64,000 bases of DNA from Megalonaias nervosa (GCA_016617855.1 JAECUM010000866.1:1-64000), one strand, 5' to 3'; numbered from the stretch's first letter, positions 23,708-34,030 are shown. Numbers and translations: made by a program. Notes: generated by a model not told the origin, from the sequence alone.

Positions 23708-24115
23708 ATTGCATTATACGTTGAACGATTTTATGCATGGTACAAAGTCAGACAAAAGTCCTCGAAGTGGTATAAGCTCATGGAGACCACGTTGGACGGA
23801 TCCGAGCTCGCTGAGGTTACAGGATGCTTTCCATTTCGCACCATCGATTCGATCATGGCTGAAAAAATACCTGGTTTCGACTGGAACTGCGGACTGAAGA
23901 CACTGCCCTGTTTGTGGGGATCTCTGTTTGAGCCTGCGCTGAGAGATGGAGAAGCTGCAACGAGGTAAAAATATTGTTAAGTGATATCTGCATCAACGAC
24001 CCCATACCAAGACTTCGTTATTTTTCCCGATGGTTATATGTTGACGGATCATCACATTGTGTTGCTCGAGCTGAAATGTCCCTTTGTGAGACACATATAT
24101 AGGAGTGATGCCTGA
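23708..24115 (+). pseudogene. Exonuclease relic (lambda-exonuclease/YqaJ or alkaline-nuclease type)
   Basis: A plus-strand frame runs through WYKVRQKSSKWYKLMETTLD and VTGCFPFRTIDSIM to LKTLPCLWGSLFEPALRDG (to 23968). A frameshift follows, then FVIFPDGYMLTD and LLELKCPF (24018-24085). An aspartate in PDG followed by E-x-K in LELKCP is the catalytic signature of PD-(D/E)XK exonucleases, and WG..FEPA is the helix motif before it. Known relatives work as viral recombination nucleases. No copy is visible in the outer element. The remaining DNA to 24629 has no recognised gene. Confidence 0.5.
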
Positions 24116-24629
24116 GTGTTAGTGTCCTCAGCTGTTATCATGATCAGCGGTGTCTCCGATAGCTTCTCAAGGACTGCTGGTCGATGCTGTGTTTCGAAAC
24201 TGTTCCAGTAATCATTTAGATTTGACTACACGTTCTGATAAGCAAAATTTCACTGCCGCGATTTTGGTCGAAACTAAGATCCTCCTCTGGCGACATGGCT
24301 GATACTCTTTTAGTCGATTATGGAGACGTCGACGAAAAGTCCATGTTAGATTTACTTCAGCAGGATCTACAAACAGAGTTTTTTTTAATGTGAATACCGT
24401 TCACGCGATTGCTTCAGAAAAGAAAACATTGTGACGTATGTACCGTTTAAGTTAATGGCGCTGCAGTAGCATCGCACACCTCCTCAGGAAACTTTTTGCG
24501 ACCTCATCCTTAGGCCGTATCTCTGGTTCGGGCACAAGCGTTTGATCCGGTGGGTCTACCATGATGATAATGTGTGTCACCTTAGCGTTCGAACACTCTG
24601 TTCTCTTTAAGCTATAAACTTTTGATCGT

Positions 24630-25097
24630 ACGCCTTATCAAATTGGCTGAACATCGTCTGGACCATATCCTTGAAGATCGTCTGTGGTTTTCAGCTCGTG
24701 AATCAGGATGGACATATCAAATTGGGTTCCCCTCTGAGCACCCGCTGATACGCCAGCATGACCGTCTTGGTATTATTGTTTTGGCCTCCAGCGCAGGCTC
24801 CATCCGTCTGATCATCGTTGGTAAAGCTAATCCTGCTTCGGATAAAATCAGCATGACTGAACTGGCTGTGACTCCCGGAGACACAATTCCGCTCATAGTG
24901 ACAACCAGTGGAAAAGAGGCAGTAATTTTTAATAAACGTCGATAATGTAAATACGCTCATTTGTACACACAGACTTTTGGATGGTAATAGCAGTAATACG
25001 ATTCAAGCTCACGTCGGTCTTCTTCAGGTAAATCCTCCTCGATGTGATTGAAATCGATCACAGACAGACGACGCGGTTGTCCGCACCGGCCAGTCAT
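24630..25097 (-). pseudogene. Conserved Polinton protein 3 with hydrophobic segment, inner copy
   Basis: Starts MTGRCGQPRRLSVIDFNHIE at 25097. It contains ELESYYCYYHPKV, a hydrophobic stretch with MSGIVSPGV, then RRMEPALEAK and a region with VMLAYQRVLRG. One in-frame stop lies before AYLHYRRLL. It matches 16640-17131 along its length. It abuts protein 4 (25099) almost exactly, as expected for adjacent genes on one strand. Confidence 0.5.
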
Positions 25098-25098
25098 C

Positions 25099-26325
25099 TT
25101 ATGTATCTGCATCAGCTAAACTTTGCAGCAGAAGCTCCAACTGAGGCAGATGTTCTGATAGAAATTTCATGTGTGTTTGAACTACTTTAATAGTTCTGCT
25201 CGTGAACTCTTTTAAATGATCTGGAAGTGGCGCAATGATCACTAAATCTTTTATTTTTATTTCCGTCATCTGGTTTAATTTGACTAGATCTGCTAGCATG
25301 TCAGGAACTGCTTGCACGTTAACATGTTCTAAATACCTGTAAGATCTATCTACATTGATCGCAAAGAAATCCAAGCGATTATATTTGACATTGCGGTGAT
25401 ATTTGTAAAGGTAATAAAAACAGTAGTATTTTGTAAACGTTTCTGTTAAATTTTTCGTATGCTTTGATTTCTGGAGCAATAAAATCAAGTAGACCAGTAT
25501 ACACCATCATAGTCCTGTATTTTCGGAAGTAGGTTTTCCGATCATTCATTTCATCCAGCAACTCCGATGTGGCCACTGGTGATTCACAAAATTTTATCTG
25601 GGAAGAGCATCGCCCTCTTTAAAAACGTTTTCCAGCTTGCTCTTAATATCCTACAGCTGAAAATTCTCAAGGTATTTGAACGCCGCTGAGGCCAGATTTG
25701 GATCTACTTTTCCATACTGGCCGTACATGATTACATAAAATAACGCTTCTATAGCTTTATTGGGTTACATTGCCATCATGGGTTGGTCGGTCATCTCCTC
25801 GTCTGGACTATTATCAGACTTGTCTGCTAATGTCATGACTTCCACGATGATTTTCACATTTTCGTACTCCATCCCGGCATGATGAAAAATTTTCTTTTGT
25901 TGAATGCATCGCGCAGTTTTTTTTTCCACGAAATCATTTTCGTGCGACGACTTCTTCCATGCAGTAATGGTCTTTTTTGTGGGGTCATCGTCCTCTTTTA
26001 GTGCAAATTTACGACGTTTAAATTGCCCTGATTTCAAATCCACAACGGTCAGATGCAGTTTCTGAATAATTGTATAAATGGGCCCATCAATGTCTTTCAC
26101 CAGCCGCGCTGATTTCCTGTCGTTGCAAAGTTTAAACACAGCAAAATACTTATCGATGGTGTCACTGAGCTGCTGCTGACGCATGCTTGCCACAGAAAGA
26201 TGAGACAATTTCACTTCGTCCTGTTTCCATCGTTCGTAAGCATTTTCTGTGGATGCTGTTGATATCCGTACTGTGAGCACGTGCCTGGCATTTTCAGCGT
26301 GGATCCTGATGGTAAGTATCGTCAA
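25099..26325 (-). pseudogene. Conserved Polinton protein 4, helical (unknown), inner copy
   Basis: The long first frame (25765-26325) has YERWKQDEVKLSHLSV and DTIDKYFAVFKLCNDRKS, then a lysine-rich stretch and an acidic tail. Further frames (25379-25576, 25099-25488) continue with YLYKYHRNVKYNRLDFF, YRYLEHVNVQAVPDMLADLV and MKFLSEHLPQLELLLQSLA. Several pieces match the outer copy at 17135-18204 in the same order. The protein would be about 400 residues and mainly helical. No family recognised. Confidence 0.5.
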
Positions 26326-26399
26326 ATATCAGCTGGTAAAGCTCGGTGGCGATTCTGACAATTTTAGCCACAGTTATTTATGAGGTTTAAGGTTATTTC

Positions 26400-27922
26400 A
26401 CAAGGACGAGATCGTTTTGGAAAACACTGTTTTCTGCAACGGTGTTGCTCGCGACGATATCACAATGACCTTGATAAAGTCATCAAGAGCAAAAATCTGG
26501 AAATACCTGAGCCCGGTATTAGCGCTGTAAAATTAATTGTGGAATATTTGGTGTACGTGCTCGACGCGGCGATGTAAAATTCCAGTGTGGTTGCTCCGAT
26601 AATTGCAGTTCCATCCTAAAGCAGGTCTGCTGTAGTATCTAGTTTGATGCCGTGTAATCTCCAGATGAGAATGCGTTCTGATCCAGAAGTGCGTCCGCGT
26701 ACCTGAAATTTCCAGATCGTGACTTCAACGGGTAAATCTATTTGTAACCAAACATTAGAAGTGACTCCTGCTATCGACCACTCTTTTCCCGTAGACGTCG
26801 GTAGGACGTGATAAACAAAGACATAAAAAAAACTTTAAAGTCAGACGAATATTCCGATGAGGCCGAAATGATCACGTCACACCGGTTTCCCGTATTTCCA
26901 GTGAGCGTTGGAATATGTCCAGTGGTATTTCTGACACGGCGTGTGGCCACATACATTTTCTTGGCTACTTCGTTGATGGCTACGGGTGGATAATCCATCA
27001 CCATCAACTTGGCTCCTGCCGCTGCGGTGAGAGTTCCCGTGAGTGTTCCTCCTGTTAATGATAATTTAGTATTTCCAAACGAATTTAACTTGGAATAGGA
27101 GTTATCGTGACCGACCATATGGTGGGAGGTCCGTATAATTGTTGTCCTTCCATACACGTCATTATGTACAAGCTTAATTTTGTGTTGTTGAAATCCACCA
27201 GCCAGTGGTAACTAGAATTGTGGATTCTAAGTCCTTCCATGGTTTGAATCACGATCGGCATGTAAGTTTCTGCCGCTTCTCTATCAATATACATAGAACG
27301 GTCCATAGTTTGAAAATGGTAAATTATGGTCGCTCTCCTGTTTAATCCCGTATACACTCCCACGCGCCGTTAATTCTGAGAAGTAGTTCCAGTCGACGGA
27401 GATGTTATGTTGAAATCGCTTGTGACTTGACCAGCCACCGAGAGCGTTCCAGTCAAGTGCACATTTCCGGAGACGTATCTACCTATTTTATCGTATTTTC
27501 CAGCCAATTCCGCCTCGAGATCCTTCTCCGTTACGGGCTGAGAAGATCAAACAGCAGCCGAAGGAAGTTCTTATAAACTCTTTCCGCCCATGTTGAGATT
27601 TCCCGTCATCGTTCCACCGGACAGGGATAATTTTAGTCTGAGCTAACTGAGACACGTGTGACAGCGGTGCGGTATGAGAATCCGGGGTGGATAAGGAATA
27701 TCCTCCACATTCGTGATGCTGTGACCGTTCATATTCAAGTTTCACTGCATGGAGTCGCCGGTGCGATTTACCTTCCTCGCCAGTTCGTCCTGCACCGCAG
27801 TCCCCGCATCGGAGGTTGAGCCGGATCCGATCAGCGTTCAAAAGGAATTGTAAGATATGATTAATATAAAAATGAGTATCATTATTTTCGATGCCAAGAC
27901 GAAGACGAAGAAACATCAGCAT
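26400..27922 (-). pseudogene. Fibre-like protein: tail-fibre-type shaft and discoidin-like head
   Basis: Read on the minus strand. A hydrophobic start region HFYINHILQFLLN (about 27850) leads into KVNRTGDSM (27746-27773), NLNMNGHSITNVEDIP and GGTMTGNLNMGG (27585-27625). Then VTEKDLEAELAGKYDKIG, VHLTGTLSVAGQ and GGTLTGTLTAAAGA (27004-27060) are followed by PPVAINEVAKKMYV. Such G-x-(L/M)-T/N-G-x-L repeats with a following KKYV-like unit are seen in trimeric phage tail fibres. The C-terminal part has SNVWLQIDLP and GSERILIWRL (26640-26760), resembling an F5/8C (discoidin) domain. Probably a receptor-binding virion protein. Frameshifted in several places. Confidence 0.55.
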
Positions 27923-28076
27923 TATTTTTGCTACCAGATTGCCATTACATGATCGTCGATCTTACAGGCCACGGTAAAACCAATCTGTTGATGAACATGT
28001 TGCTGAACAACATGCTTCATTATGAACGTGTGATCATTTACACGCTTAATCCTCACCAGAACAAGCTAAAGAAATA
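27872..28076 (+). pseudogene. Packaging ATPase N-terminal fragment, inner Polinton
   Basis: HerA/FtsK-type genome-packaging ATPase, N-terminal part only. LLPDCHYMIV is followed by a degenerate P-loop LTGHGKTNLLMNMLL and then RVIIYTLNPHQNK. The homologous segment lies at 34706-34940 in the outer element. A frameshift precedes the P-loop, and a stop at 28074 is followed by sequence that lacks the Walker B half. Its 5' end overlaps the 5' end of the fibre frame on the other strand. Confidence 0.65.
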
Positions 28077-28883
28077 GAAAAGTATCTCAAAGCGACCGGA
28101 GACCGATTATATCGCATCCTAAAATAGCATAGAAAAGAAAAAACGCTCTAGAAGAAAGAACTTTTAGCAAAGGAGATTCAAACTCTGCGCCGATTTCATA
28201 ATCTGATTAAAATCCATCCTGAACTTAAAAAGCACAGCAGCAGCATATTCAAACTTTACGATGGTGTCAATCGTACTCTCAGCACTCACGGGGTCAAAAT
28301 CACAGGCCCCAGCCGAGCACAGGAACAGATTTTTCCAAAACGGTGTTTTGCGAAACTACACCCACAACAAATGCGCCCCCGGCTGTTCCACCACCCAAAC
28401 GTATTATGAAATTCGAAAGAGAAATCATCTTATCCCCGAGCCTAAGCGTGACCACGACATCACGTAAGCCTGTGGGTCTGTCTGAAAGAGATAGCATATC
28501 CTACTCGCTTGAGTCAGAAGCACCTGGCGAACCCTTGTGTCTGTCCATTACTGCACGCCAGACACCAGCACACTCGACAGTACCAGAATGTGAACATAGT
28601 TTTAATTCAAGTCTTAGAAGTGCTTATAGCAGCAGATCACTTGATAAAATATGAAGGATTATGTCGGAAGTGGAAGACAAAAAGAATAACAGATAGAGAA
28701 CACGAAGAAAGAGATAGGCGAATACAGAATAGTGGTGATCGAGGAGGAGCACAAAGCAAAAGAGGATCTTAAACTGGATGAGAGAGATATACAAAACTAT
28801 ATGGAGCATGAAGAAGATACTATACGTGAGGAGGAAGAGAAGCTGGTTAGAAAACAGGTTAGGGAGGCCATGCGGAAGATGGA

Positions 28884-28949
<66 letters not shown>

Positions 28950-29250
28950 CGGGATCGGAGATTCGCTACTACAAAAATCCGGTGGAAATGGTGGAACGGT
29001 TAACATGACTGATTGCCTCCAAACAAGCGGGTAATGTAGGTCTGGAAATCGATAACGAAATGGTGGACATCCTAAATCATCTTCTGAAAAGTGCTTTTCT
29101 CCCGAAGGAGCAGTAACAGATTTTGCACGAGGATCTGATCGGTCAACAACTCTGTTGTCCATTTTGGGCAACACCCATTACTGTAAGCACCGTTTCGGGA
29201 AACACAGTCTCCTGTGGACCGCTTTCAGTGTCGGTAGGTAGTTAAATAAG
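28077..29250. other. Region of decayed or foreign sequence, no gene identified
   Basis: Contains a fragment with FHNLIKIHPELKKHSSSIFK (about 28187) and a charged, probably coiled-coil frame (28732-29034) running into a GA repeat. None is recognised. In the outer element this interval is nearly absent. A major capsid gene would be expected near here in Polintons, but I do not see one. Confidence 0.4.
28889..28946. repeat. (GA)n microsatellite
   Basis: 58 bp of uninterrupted GA repeat. The Arg-Glu runs in frames across it are artefacts of the repeat. Confidence 0.95.
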
Positions 29251-31237
29251 ATGTCTTTCAGCGATACGACACTGTTATCCGATTCACGTTTTGTCCATTC
29301 CATGATGAGATACAATCCTCCACTGGTATTAGATGAAACGGCGACGTACAATATCGCGCTGATTTCTGCTGAAATACGGAACAGCTTTTTTAATGTGACA
29401 TCGAGCAATAATCAGTTCTCGTATTGGACGACTGACGTTTTATCTAGCGACCTGCGGCAGACGATTGCGATCTCCCCAAGGGGATATAACACGGAGATTT
29501 CAAAACTGATTACCGTTAATGGACATACTGCTAAAACATTAAAATAGAACCCAATTATTCCATGCTGCTTACCATAATCACCTTATAGGGCGGATATTGT
29601 GTGGAATTTGATATTCCTAACTCGGTCGGTTCACCATTTGCTTTTCTCAAAGGCAGTATTTTGTCTGCTACCGGCGTGTACGAAGGGAATTTGCCTGTCA
29701 ACATCACCGACATGAACAGTTTACTCATTTACTGCTCGATCGCACAGTGGTCACTCTCTTCCGTCTGTTCAGCGTTTAATAATAATAATAATAATGAGGA
29801 CTTTGTATAGCGCCTAATCTTTAGAAGCTCTAAGCGCTTTACAACATTTGACAACACTTAAAAAACATATATAATGATATGATTACAAAAATAAAAACAA
29901 ACACCACGAAATTAGAAAACAGAAAACATGCTGTAAATATTTAAGGTAAGGTAACATTATTAGGTCTTTAAGTCTGTTCTTGCAGTTGAAATAGGCGAGT
30001 TTAAAGAGCGCTCTTGAATGAAATCACTGTGTCTTTGTGTCTAAGTTCAGTGGGCAATTCGTTCCACGTTGCTGGGCCCTGCTATGCAAAAGAACGTTGT
30101 CTATATGGTTTCATTTTCATAGTTGGAATAATGAGAATACGAGTGTCAGAAGAGGAGCGTAAATATCTTGCAGGTGTGTACACATGGTGAGGTCGGATAG
30201 GCATGTTGGACTAGAACCCATCAGTGAAACGTAGCACAGAGAACAAATTTTGTGTTTAATTCTGGATCGAATGGATAGCCAGTGTAGGGTACAGAGCAGG
30301 GGAGAGGCGTGCTCTGATCGTGGTACTCTAAGGATGATCCGAGAAGCTGTGTTTTGAACTTTTTGAAGTTTCTGGAGTATATATTGAGACGAACCAGACA
30401 TAATTGAGTTACAATAGTCCAGTCTTGAAACTACTAAGGAACACACAAGTGTTTTAGTGGCATCAGCTGAAAGATACTTGCAAATGGAGCTGATGCGTCT
30501 CAGCTCAAGATATGCAGCCTTGCATATGTTCATGACATGTTGGTGCAATGAGATTGTACTGTCGAGAGTAACACCTAGGTTTCGTACTGTGTAAATTTAA
30601 TGTTGGTGTTGCTGATATCTATTGTCTGAGGTAAAGGATGTGAATGAGAAAGTCTTTGTGTTGTAATCAGAATGGCTTCAGTTTTGTCATCATTCATCTG
30701 CAGCTTGTTACATGTCATCCATGATTTCACATCGGAAATGCACCTCTCTACACCTTGAATGGTAGCTTCAGCTTCAGTTGGGTGGCTAGATTTGTATATT
30801 TGGTGTCATCAGCATATAATTGGGGAGACACTGGATGATGATTTATGACACTTGAGAGTGGCTGAGTGTATAGAATAAAGAGAACAGGTCCAAGAACAGA
30901 CCCCTGTGGAACACCACAACATAGATCAACTGGGTTGGAGTGTTTTCCATCTGCGGACACAATTTGTGTCCTGTTGACCAAGCAGGACTTGAACCATAGT
31001 AAAGCTGTATCATGGTCTATTGTGTCAAATGCTGCAGACAAGTCAAAGATTTGTGATTTATTCCACAACGATTAATGTACCACCGGGATCGCTCATGCAA
31101 ATTCGTCCTAATCTTTTTATTTATTATCCCATCGTGCGAGTTCTAAAATTGCCATGTGGCTCATCGATTTGTCCGGAAACAGCGTTGACAACAACAATGA
31201 AAGAATCAAATATTATCTGCACGTACGACGCAGGGCG
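29251..31237 (+). pseudogene. Minor-capsid/penton-like structural protein, split by a LINE
   Basis: Starts MSFSDTTLLSDSRFVHSMMR, then LVLDETATYNIALISAEIRN and SFFNVTSSNNQFSYW. A shifted frame gives EFDIPNSVGSPFAFLKGSIL and LPVNITDMNSLLIYCSI (29640-29745). The LINE sits at 29776-31070, after which the gene resumes with NVPPGSLMQIRPNLFIYYP (31077) and, after another shift, a terminal part with ERIKYYLHVRRR. The pattern of a short beta-rich protein ending in a PPG...YYP segment and a LHVRR-like strand matches a conserved Polinton capsid-type gene; the same ending is at 63680-64000. Exact capsid role is inferred. Confidence 0.55.
29776..31070 (-). mobile_element. 5'-truncated non-LTR retrotransposon (CR1/L2-like LINE)
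   Basis: On the minus strand, reverse-transcriptase motif A (DLSAAFDTIDHD, from 31053), then GVPQGSVLGPVLFILYT and the catalytic YADDTK (about 30790-30805) are followed by LDYCNSIMSG and LQKVQNTASRII (30380-30450), typical of the thumb end of CR1/L2-like RT. The element ends in an ATT repeat (plus strand 29778-29796). The 5' end lies just upstream of motif A, so it is a truncated insertion. Gene sequence on both sides is contiguous. Confidence 0.85.
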
Positions 31238-31363
31238 TCTTTGGTATCATAGCTGCTGGCGGAATATAGTCTCATAACGGAAAAAATCTGCATAAAGACG
31301 GAAGACGTGGACAACAAAGTTGTCTGAGACCAAACAAACCAGTAGCTGTTAAAGGTATAAAAC

Positions 31364-31534
31364 ATGAAGCCATCGCGCACTGCAAGACAGAAAATCGTGG
31401 TTGGATTTTTATCCACGCTATTTTCATCCATTCGATCTGCATTGCCTGATCGTACCTCTAAAGCTGCACCCTTTGCTCTCAAAGCCGCAGAAGCTGGAGC
31501 CACCGGAGTAGCCTTTTCAGCAGGAGCACAGTAG
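31364..31534 (+). CDS. 56-residue basic/hydrophobic protein, intact
   Basis: MKPSRTARQKIVVGFLSTLF, then an alanine-rich tail. A basic start followed by a hydrophobic GFL.TLF segment is the layout of small core or membrane-active virion proteins in adenovirus-like elements (pX/pVI-like). Compare 35991-36224. Not broken, but too short to assign firmly. Confidence 0.4.
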   Translation: MKPSRTARQKIVVGFLSTLFSSIRSALPDRTSKAAPFALKAAEAGATGVAFSAGAQ

Positions 31535-31559
31535 GACAAAAACAAATGCCAGTAAAATC

Positions 31560-31778
31560 ATGCCCTCACCCACCGCACCAATACCCGAAGAGACTGCCAG
31601 TGTGTCACCAGAGGTAAAACAAGCGCTCAAGAAAAGGGCTGCTGTTCTCACGGGGAGGTCAAAAAAGATTTTACAGGATCTTGAGAACAAGATAAACGCA
31701 CTGACTGCATCGGACAGCCCATCAGTTCCTGCTGCTGGTAACATGATGTATGGGTATGGATTAAAAAGATTATGGTGA
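31560..31778 (+). CDS. 72-residue helical protein (unknown), intact
   Basis: Starts MPSPTAPIPEETASVSPEVK, continues with a lysine-rich helix (KKRAAVLTGRSKKILQDLEN) and ends GYGLKRLW. It lies between the small hydrophobic protein and the protease remnant. Possibly a virion accessory or the linker end of a larger gene. No family recognised. Confidence 0.35.
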   Translation: MPSPTAPIPEETASVSPEVKQALKKRAAVLTGRSKKILQDLENKINALTASDSPSVPAAGNMMYGYGLKRLW

Positions 31779-31854
31779 CAGAGAGCCAGTGTGCCGGTGT
31801 GATTATTTTATCACTGTGTGATTTTTATCTCATAACCATCAGTATACAAAAACC

Positions 31855-31962
31855 ATGTACTCGAGATTTACACCCGATTACCTGAGGCTGAACGATGACA
31901 ACACCTGTGAATGGTACTGTATTTTTTTCATCCCGCAGAGATATAGCGGAACTCGCCTGTAG
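31855..31962 (+). pseudogene. Adenovirus-type cysteine protease, C-terminal remnant
   Basis: Contains TCEWYCIFFIPQRY, aligned with the Cys motif (ECGWYCIRYIQQRY) of the outer copy at 36203-36622. The region with the catalytic histidine is gone. The glycine after the catalytic cysteine is glutamate here. Confidence 0.55.
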
Positions 31963-32056
31963 AGACAGTACTGTCACTAAAGCATACATTTCCAGATGAT
32001 TTTGTGGATAGGTGAAATATAATACAGCAACAATCGAATCACGGATTCGTGGTATC

Positions 32057-32740
32057 TCAAGTGTAAAACTAGAACGGGTAGTGAAAACCCTACAGAGGGG
32101 TCACTAAAAATAATCCCCTCAAGGCAAAGTCGTCCTGAGAGGTATGTGGCGCCAAAAAATCGCAGATTTTGATGGATCGGGCAGCAGCTTCTCCTGGTGC
32201 CACAAAGTGGCCGGCGCCGCAAACGACTTAATGTACCGTTTCTTTATAAACAGTGCATCCCTGTCATTGCAGACTCTGCGATCTGGATACGAGCTGCAAA
32301 GACCTTCAGATAGAACGAAATCTGCGTGTGGGACATTGTAAATATGTCGTGAGCGTCAGATCATAGGTGGTGCTATTGACATCCATAAACTGATCGGAAA
32401 ACTTCCAAAACCACGCGGAGGATGGATATTGCCAGGACATAAATATACCTGACCATGGAATCCGTTGGAAAAAAACCCGGATGACAATGATCAACCTAAG
32501 CATCATCAGGAGCCTTATAACGTCGTGAATGCCTATGCCATGCAACATGATATATGTTACAGAGATGATCCAGACGATAAGGCGGGATGTGATCAAATCA
32601 TGCTGAGAGACTTTAGGGAACTCAGACCCAAAAATTTCAGAGAACGAGTGGACCTCGCTCAGGTACGTGGAATCATAGGAACTAAACAAAGCTCGGTATC
32701 GGTATGAAACAGGGGGTTGCTGTAAACGATTTATCAAAGT
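32057..32740 (+). pseudogene. Zinc-ribbon-like segment and phospholipase-A2-like domain, inner copy
   Basis: A first part with RTGSENP (32064) corresponds to the zinc-ribbon segment of the outer copy but has lost its cysteines. After stops, GGWILPGHKYT and PWNPLEKN (32418-32475) give the calcium-loop-like GPxNPL region. AYAMQHDICYRDDP (about 32531-32572) supplies the catalytic His-Asp pair of PLA2-like domains, and LRPKNFRERVDLAQVRGIIG closes it. In parvoviruses a PLA2 domain helps the particle leave the endosome. Here the domain leads straight into integrase, as in the other two elements. Confidence 0.7.
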
Positions 32741-32817
32741 TGTCAGAATCGTAAATGCTCGCCGCAGAGCTTCACAAACCTACTCCCAAGCATTTTCCAC
32801 GTCGCAGAGTCATTGCT

Positions 32818-33612
32818 ATGACGGTAGATGAGATATGGTCTGCCGATCTCGTCCACATGAGAGATTACAGAACATGTAACGATCATTTCCAGTATTGCTG
32901 ACAGTCATCGATGTCTTGAGCAAATACGCCTGGGCGGTTCCTCTGAAAAACAAAAAAGGAAACTATCGTTGAGGCTCTGGATAAAGTGGTGGGCATACGC
33001 AAACCCCAAAAAGTATGGGTCGATCGCGGAAACGAATTTTACAACAAAGGAGTATCATACTGGCTTCAAAAAAATAACATCGATATGTACAGAAATCTAA
33101 AAAATCGCATGTGGATAGGATTCACCAGCGATAACCCCAACAGATACTTAGATTTTGTACCAGAGACCGTTGACCAGTATAATCAAACATGGCATCGAAA
33201 CATTAAAAAGTATCCAGCAAAAGCCTCATCAATCACCCCACAAGTCTATAATGACCGAATACAGGAGGTCACAGACGCCTTATTTTTCAGACATAAATTT
33301 AAGGTAGGTGACCGCGTCAGAATCAGCAGACAAAATAACCACGTTCCAAAAAACGATACACACCCAACTGGACCGAGGAAGTCTTCACGGTAGATACAGT
33401 CAAGAAAACCATCCTAGTCACCTACACGCTTAAAGATGCCCTAAGAGAACCCATCGAAGGTTCTTTTTACGAGCAGGAATTACAGAAAACCAGCCCAGAC
33501 GTGTTTGGAATCGAAAAGTCCTCTTCACGAGCGGCAAAAAATTTCTCGTCAAACAATTTGGTTATCCTGACACCTTTAACTCGTGGATTCCGACGGCGGC
33601 GTTAACCTCTCT
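32818..33612 (+). pseudogene. Polinton integrase with chromodomain, inner copy, catalytic Glu segment deleted
   Basis: Retroviral-type (DDE) integrase that inserts the element. MTVDEIWSADLVHMRDY contains the first Asp and KVWVDRGNEFYNKGV the second. The segment carrying the catalytic Glu, present in the outer copy as AAVVERFNRTLK, is missing between DMYR and NLKNRMW (about 33091). Stops occur near 32900-32950. After ALFFRHKFKVGDRVRI the frame shifts. The tail includes EGSFYEQELQKTSPDVFGIE and, in another frame, a chromodomain-like FLVKQFGYPDTFNSWIPTAA ending near 33606. Confidence 0.85.
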
Positions 33613-33784
33613 TGGGAATGGAGCGCATAAGGCATGAATGCCTCCGAAAAAATTATGTCGTACGCTTCTGACACCTTTGACCAGAAACTGGTTTACACTT
33701 CGATGCATGCTCTGGAAGCCCCATCAACTCAAATAAGCTCTTAAACAAGTAATCAAACTTGATAAATTTCTCAATCGACAATCT

Positions 33785-34030
33785 CGTCACCAAATGCAGC
33801 AACTGGCAAACTCGAATGCTGATAAATTAAATCGCTTAACTTATTATGGATGTGGTACTGCTGATTATATCTCTACGCTGGTCTCTGGTGATTGTGACAT
33901 CGTCTCCAACATTGATCATCCTCGTACTCATCAATGTCCACCTCGGAAAATATCATCTCTGGGACATATCTCAAATCGTGATTCACAAAAGCTACAGACT
34001 CATCAAAACGTTTCAACACATCCTCCTTAG
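33785..34030 (-). pseudogene. Small conserved right-end protein (unknown), inner copy
   Basis: Minus strand, starting near 34030. It contains LKRFDESVAFVNHDLRYV, EYEDDQCWRRCHNHQRP and, after a stop, QQYHIHNK. The same order (LKGFDEAVAMSNKNLSYV, YEDDQWRRRCYSHQRP, KQQYHNKN) is at 38640-39075. Both copies sit between integrase and the right terminal sequence. Acidic tract then Cys/His/Arg-rich part; function unknown. Confidence 0.5.

Noticed and set aside
28732..29034. Glu/Arg-rich 100-codon frame
   Set aside because: Half of it is the GA microsatellite. The upstream part might be a relic but cannot be assigned.
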